Assembly (NCBI GenBank): GCA_937894935.1
Contig: CALAYC010000187.1
Coordinates: 1 to 12,744, forward strand
DNA from: an uncultured Verrucomicrobiota bacterium
Lineage (GTDB): Bacteria > Verrucomicrobiota > Verrucomicrobiia > Limisphaerales > JADLHS01
Direction of reading: 5' to 3'
Length of the DNA stretch: 12,744 nucleotides
The notes beneath the pieces are model-generated. The model saw nothing but the letters and a program-made list of their open reading frames with translations. It did no database searches and had not been told where the DNA came from. Position numbers and translations under genes: made by a program. Below are positions 12,353-12,744 of this stretch, one piece after another. Each line of letters opens with the position of its first letter. The first letter of the stretch is position 1.

Positions 12353-12399
12353 CTTACTCTGAAACGATTGGTTGAAAATAAAACCAATGTGAGAGTAAG
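12353..12399. repeat. Long imperfect inverted repeat in the flagellin intergenic region
   Basis: CTTACTCT (12353-12360) pairs with AGAGTAAG (12392-12399), and inside it ATTGGTT (12367-12373) pairs with AACCAAT (12382-12388). This gives 15 perfect pairs in two blocks, separated by a small internal loop (GAAACG/GTG), with an 8-base loop. There is no T-run on either side, so it is not an obvious terminator. Confidence 0.6.
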
Positions 12400-12422
12400 A
12401 GCAGAACTAGAGCTCAGCAGGT

Positions 12423-12463
12423 AAAAACAAGAAACCCGCCGCATGTTACCACGCGACGGGTTT
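12423..12463 (-). terminator. Intrinsic terminator of the right-hand flagellin gene
   Basis: On the minus strand, AAACCCGTCGC (12463-12453), a 10-base loop and GCGGCGGGTTT (12442-12432) form an 11-bp stem with one G-T pair. It is followed by CTTGTTTTT (to 12423). It begins 22 bases after the flagellin stop. Confidence 0.85.
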
Positions 12464-12484
12464 TGTTTGGTCAAGCTCCCCAGC

Positions 12485-12744
12485 TTACGAGATAAGTTTC
12501 AAGACCGATTGCGGCACTGAGTTCGCCTGCGCCAACATCGCCGTGCCTGCTTGCACCAGGATGTTCGACTTCGCGAAGTTCGTGCTTTCTTCCGCCACGT
12601 CCACGTCTTTGATGCGGCTGTTGGCGGCGGCCAGATTGTCGCGCAAGACCGCGTTCTGCTCATTGTAGGAGTTGAGCACCGAGATGCTCGCTCCCACCGT
12701 GGCGCGATCCGTGGCGACGACGTCAATCATAGCGGTGACCGCAG
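12485..12744 (-). CDS. Second flagellin, C-terminal part, cut by window edge
   Basis: The last 86 codons of a flagellin gene that continues past the right edge. NSRIKDVDVAEESTNFAK and ILVQAGTAMLAQAN are identical or nearly so to the complete flagellin at 11233-12021. By hand count, 64 of 81 aligned residues agree. The main differences are in the middle (GAYNEQLAVL against NSYNEQNAVL) and at the extreme C-terminus (LRLLQ against LKLIS). It ends with TAA at 12485-12487 and has its own terminator, so the two flagellins form separate transcription units in tandem. These C-terminal helices form the D0/D1 core and contain the expected FliS-binding region. Confidence 0.93.
   Translation of the reverse strand, partial: AVTAMIDVVATDRATVGASISVLNSYNEQNAVLRDNLAAANSRIKDVDVAEESTNFAKSNILVQAGTAMLAQANSVPQSVLKLIS

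Larger units (their letters stand above)
12201..12421. other. Flagellin intergenic region upstream of the promoter, repeat-rich, no gene
   Basis: I see no gene in this stretch between the terminator of the right-hand flagellin and the sigma-28-type promoter. It holds a tandem direct repeat (12262-12282), a pyrimidine-rich stretch (about 12317-12360) with several TACTC/TTACT units, and a long inverted repeat (12353-12399). The base composition is richer in A+T than the flanking genes. Confidence 0.5.

Noticed and set aside
12423..12463. CRISPR-like or attachment-site repeat in the flagellin gap
   Set aside because: The palindrome is explained as an intrinsic terminator with a T-rich tail. No spaced repeats are present.
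1..12744. tRNA or rRNA genes, insertion sequences, prophage parts
   Set aside because: I saw no cloverleaf-like sequence, transposase, integrase or phage structural gene on either strand.

Overview
The window reads as a chromosomal stretch of a flagellated, diderm (outer-membrane) bacterium. The flagellin and FliD sequences, the TonB receptor/YfiR pair and the gene mix look most like Verrucomicrobiota. That assignment comes from family resemblance only and was not tested by search. Almost every gene lies on the minus strand, so the biological order runs from the right edge to the left.

Right part (about 6194-12744): a late-flagellar block. It holds the 3' end of one flagellin gene (12485 to the right edge) with a terminator, a 463-base intergenic region, a second complete flagellin gene (11233-12021) and its terminator. 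Then come fliD (9385-11103), a small uncharacterised lipoprotein (8682-9368), a FlgM-like gene (8327-8602), fliS (7893-8330), a FliT/FlgN-type chaperone (7487-7879), and a response regulator with a degenerate HD-GYP domain (6194-7474). Two near-consensus sigma-28 (FliA-type) promoters can be read directly. One lies upstream of the flagellin gene (TAAAGTTT-N11-GCCGATAC) and one upstream of the FlgM-like gene (TAAAGTTT-N12-ACCGATAA). The filament subunit, and the operon carrying its cap/filament chaperones and presumed anti-sigma factor, therefore seem to share one late-class regulator.

Middle part (3360-6061): a TonB-dependent outer-membrane receptor (probable TTG start) followed after 14 bases by a periplasmic YfiR-family (DUF4154) protein. 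YfiR proteins are known as periplasmic regulators of membrane diguanylate cyclases, but no GGDEF or kinase partner lies next to it here.

Left part (1-3082): the only clear plus-strand gene (2780-3082, YdhR-like small monooxygenase fold) is divergent from a tightly packed minus-strand trio: a DUF1294 membrane protein, an ASCH-domain protein and a membrane-anchored NERD nuclease-like protein. The trio is joined by 4-base ATGA stop/start overlaps, and a 21-codon upstream ORF joins the first gene in the same way. The left edge holds the first 303 codons of dnaE (DNA polymerase III alpha subunit, PHP domain).

The parts most worth a second look are the sigma-28 regulon architecture, the structured flagellin leader and repeat-rich flagellin intergenic region, the probably inactive HD-GYP regulator, the unassigned lipoprotein between fliD and flgM, and the ATGA-linked DUF1294-ASCH-NERD cluster.
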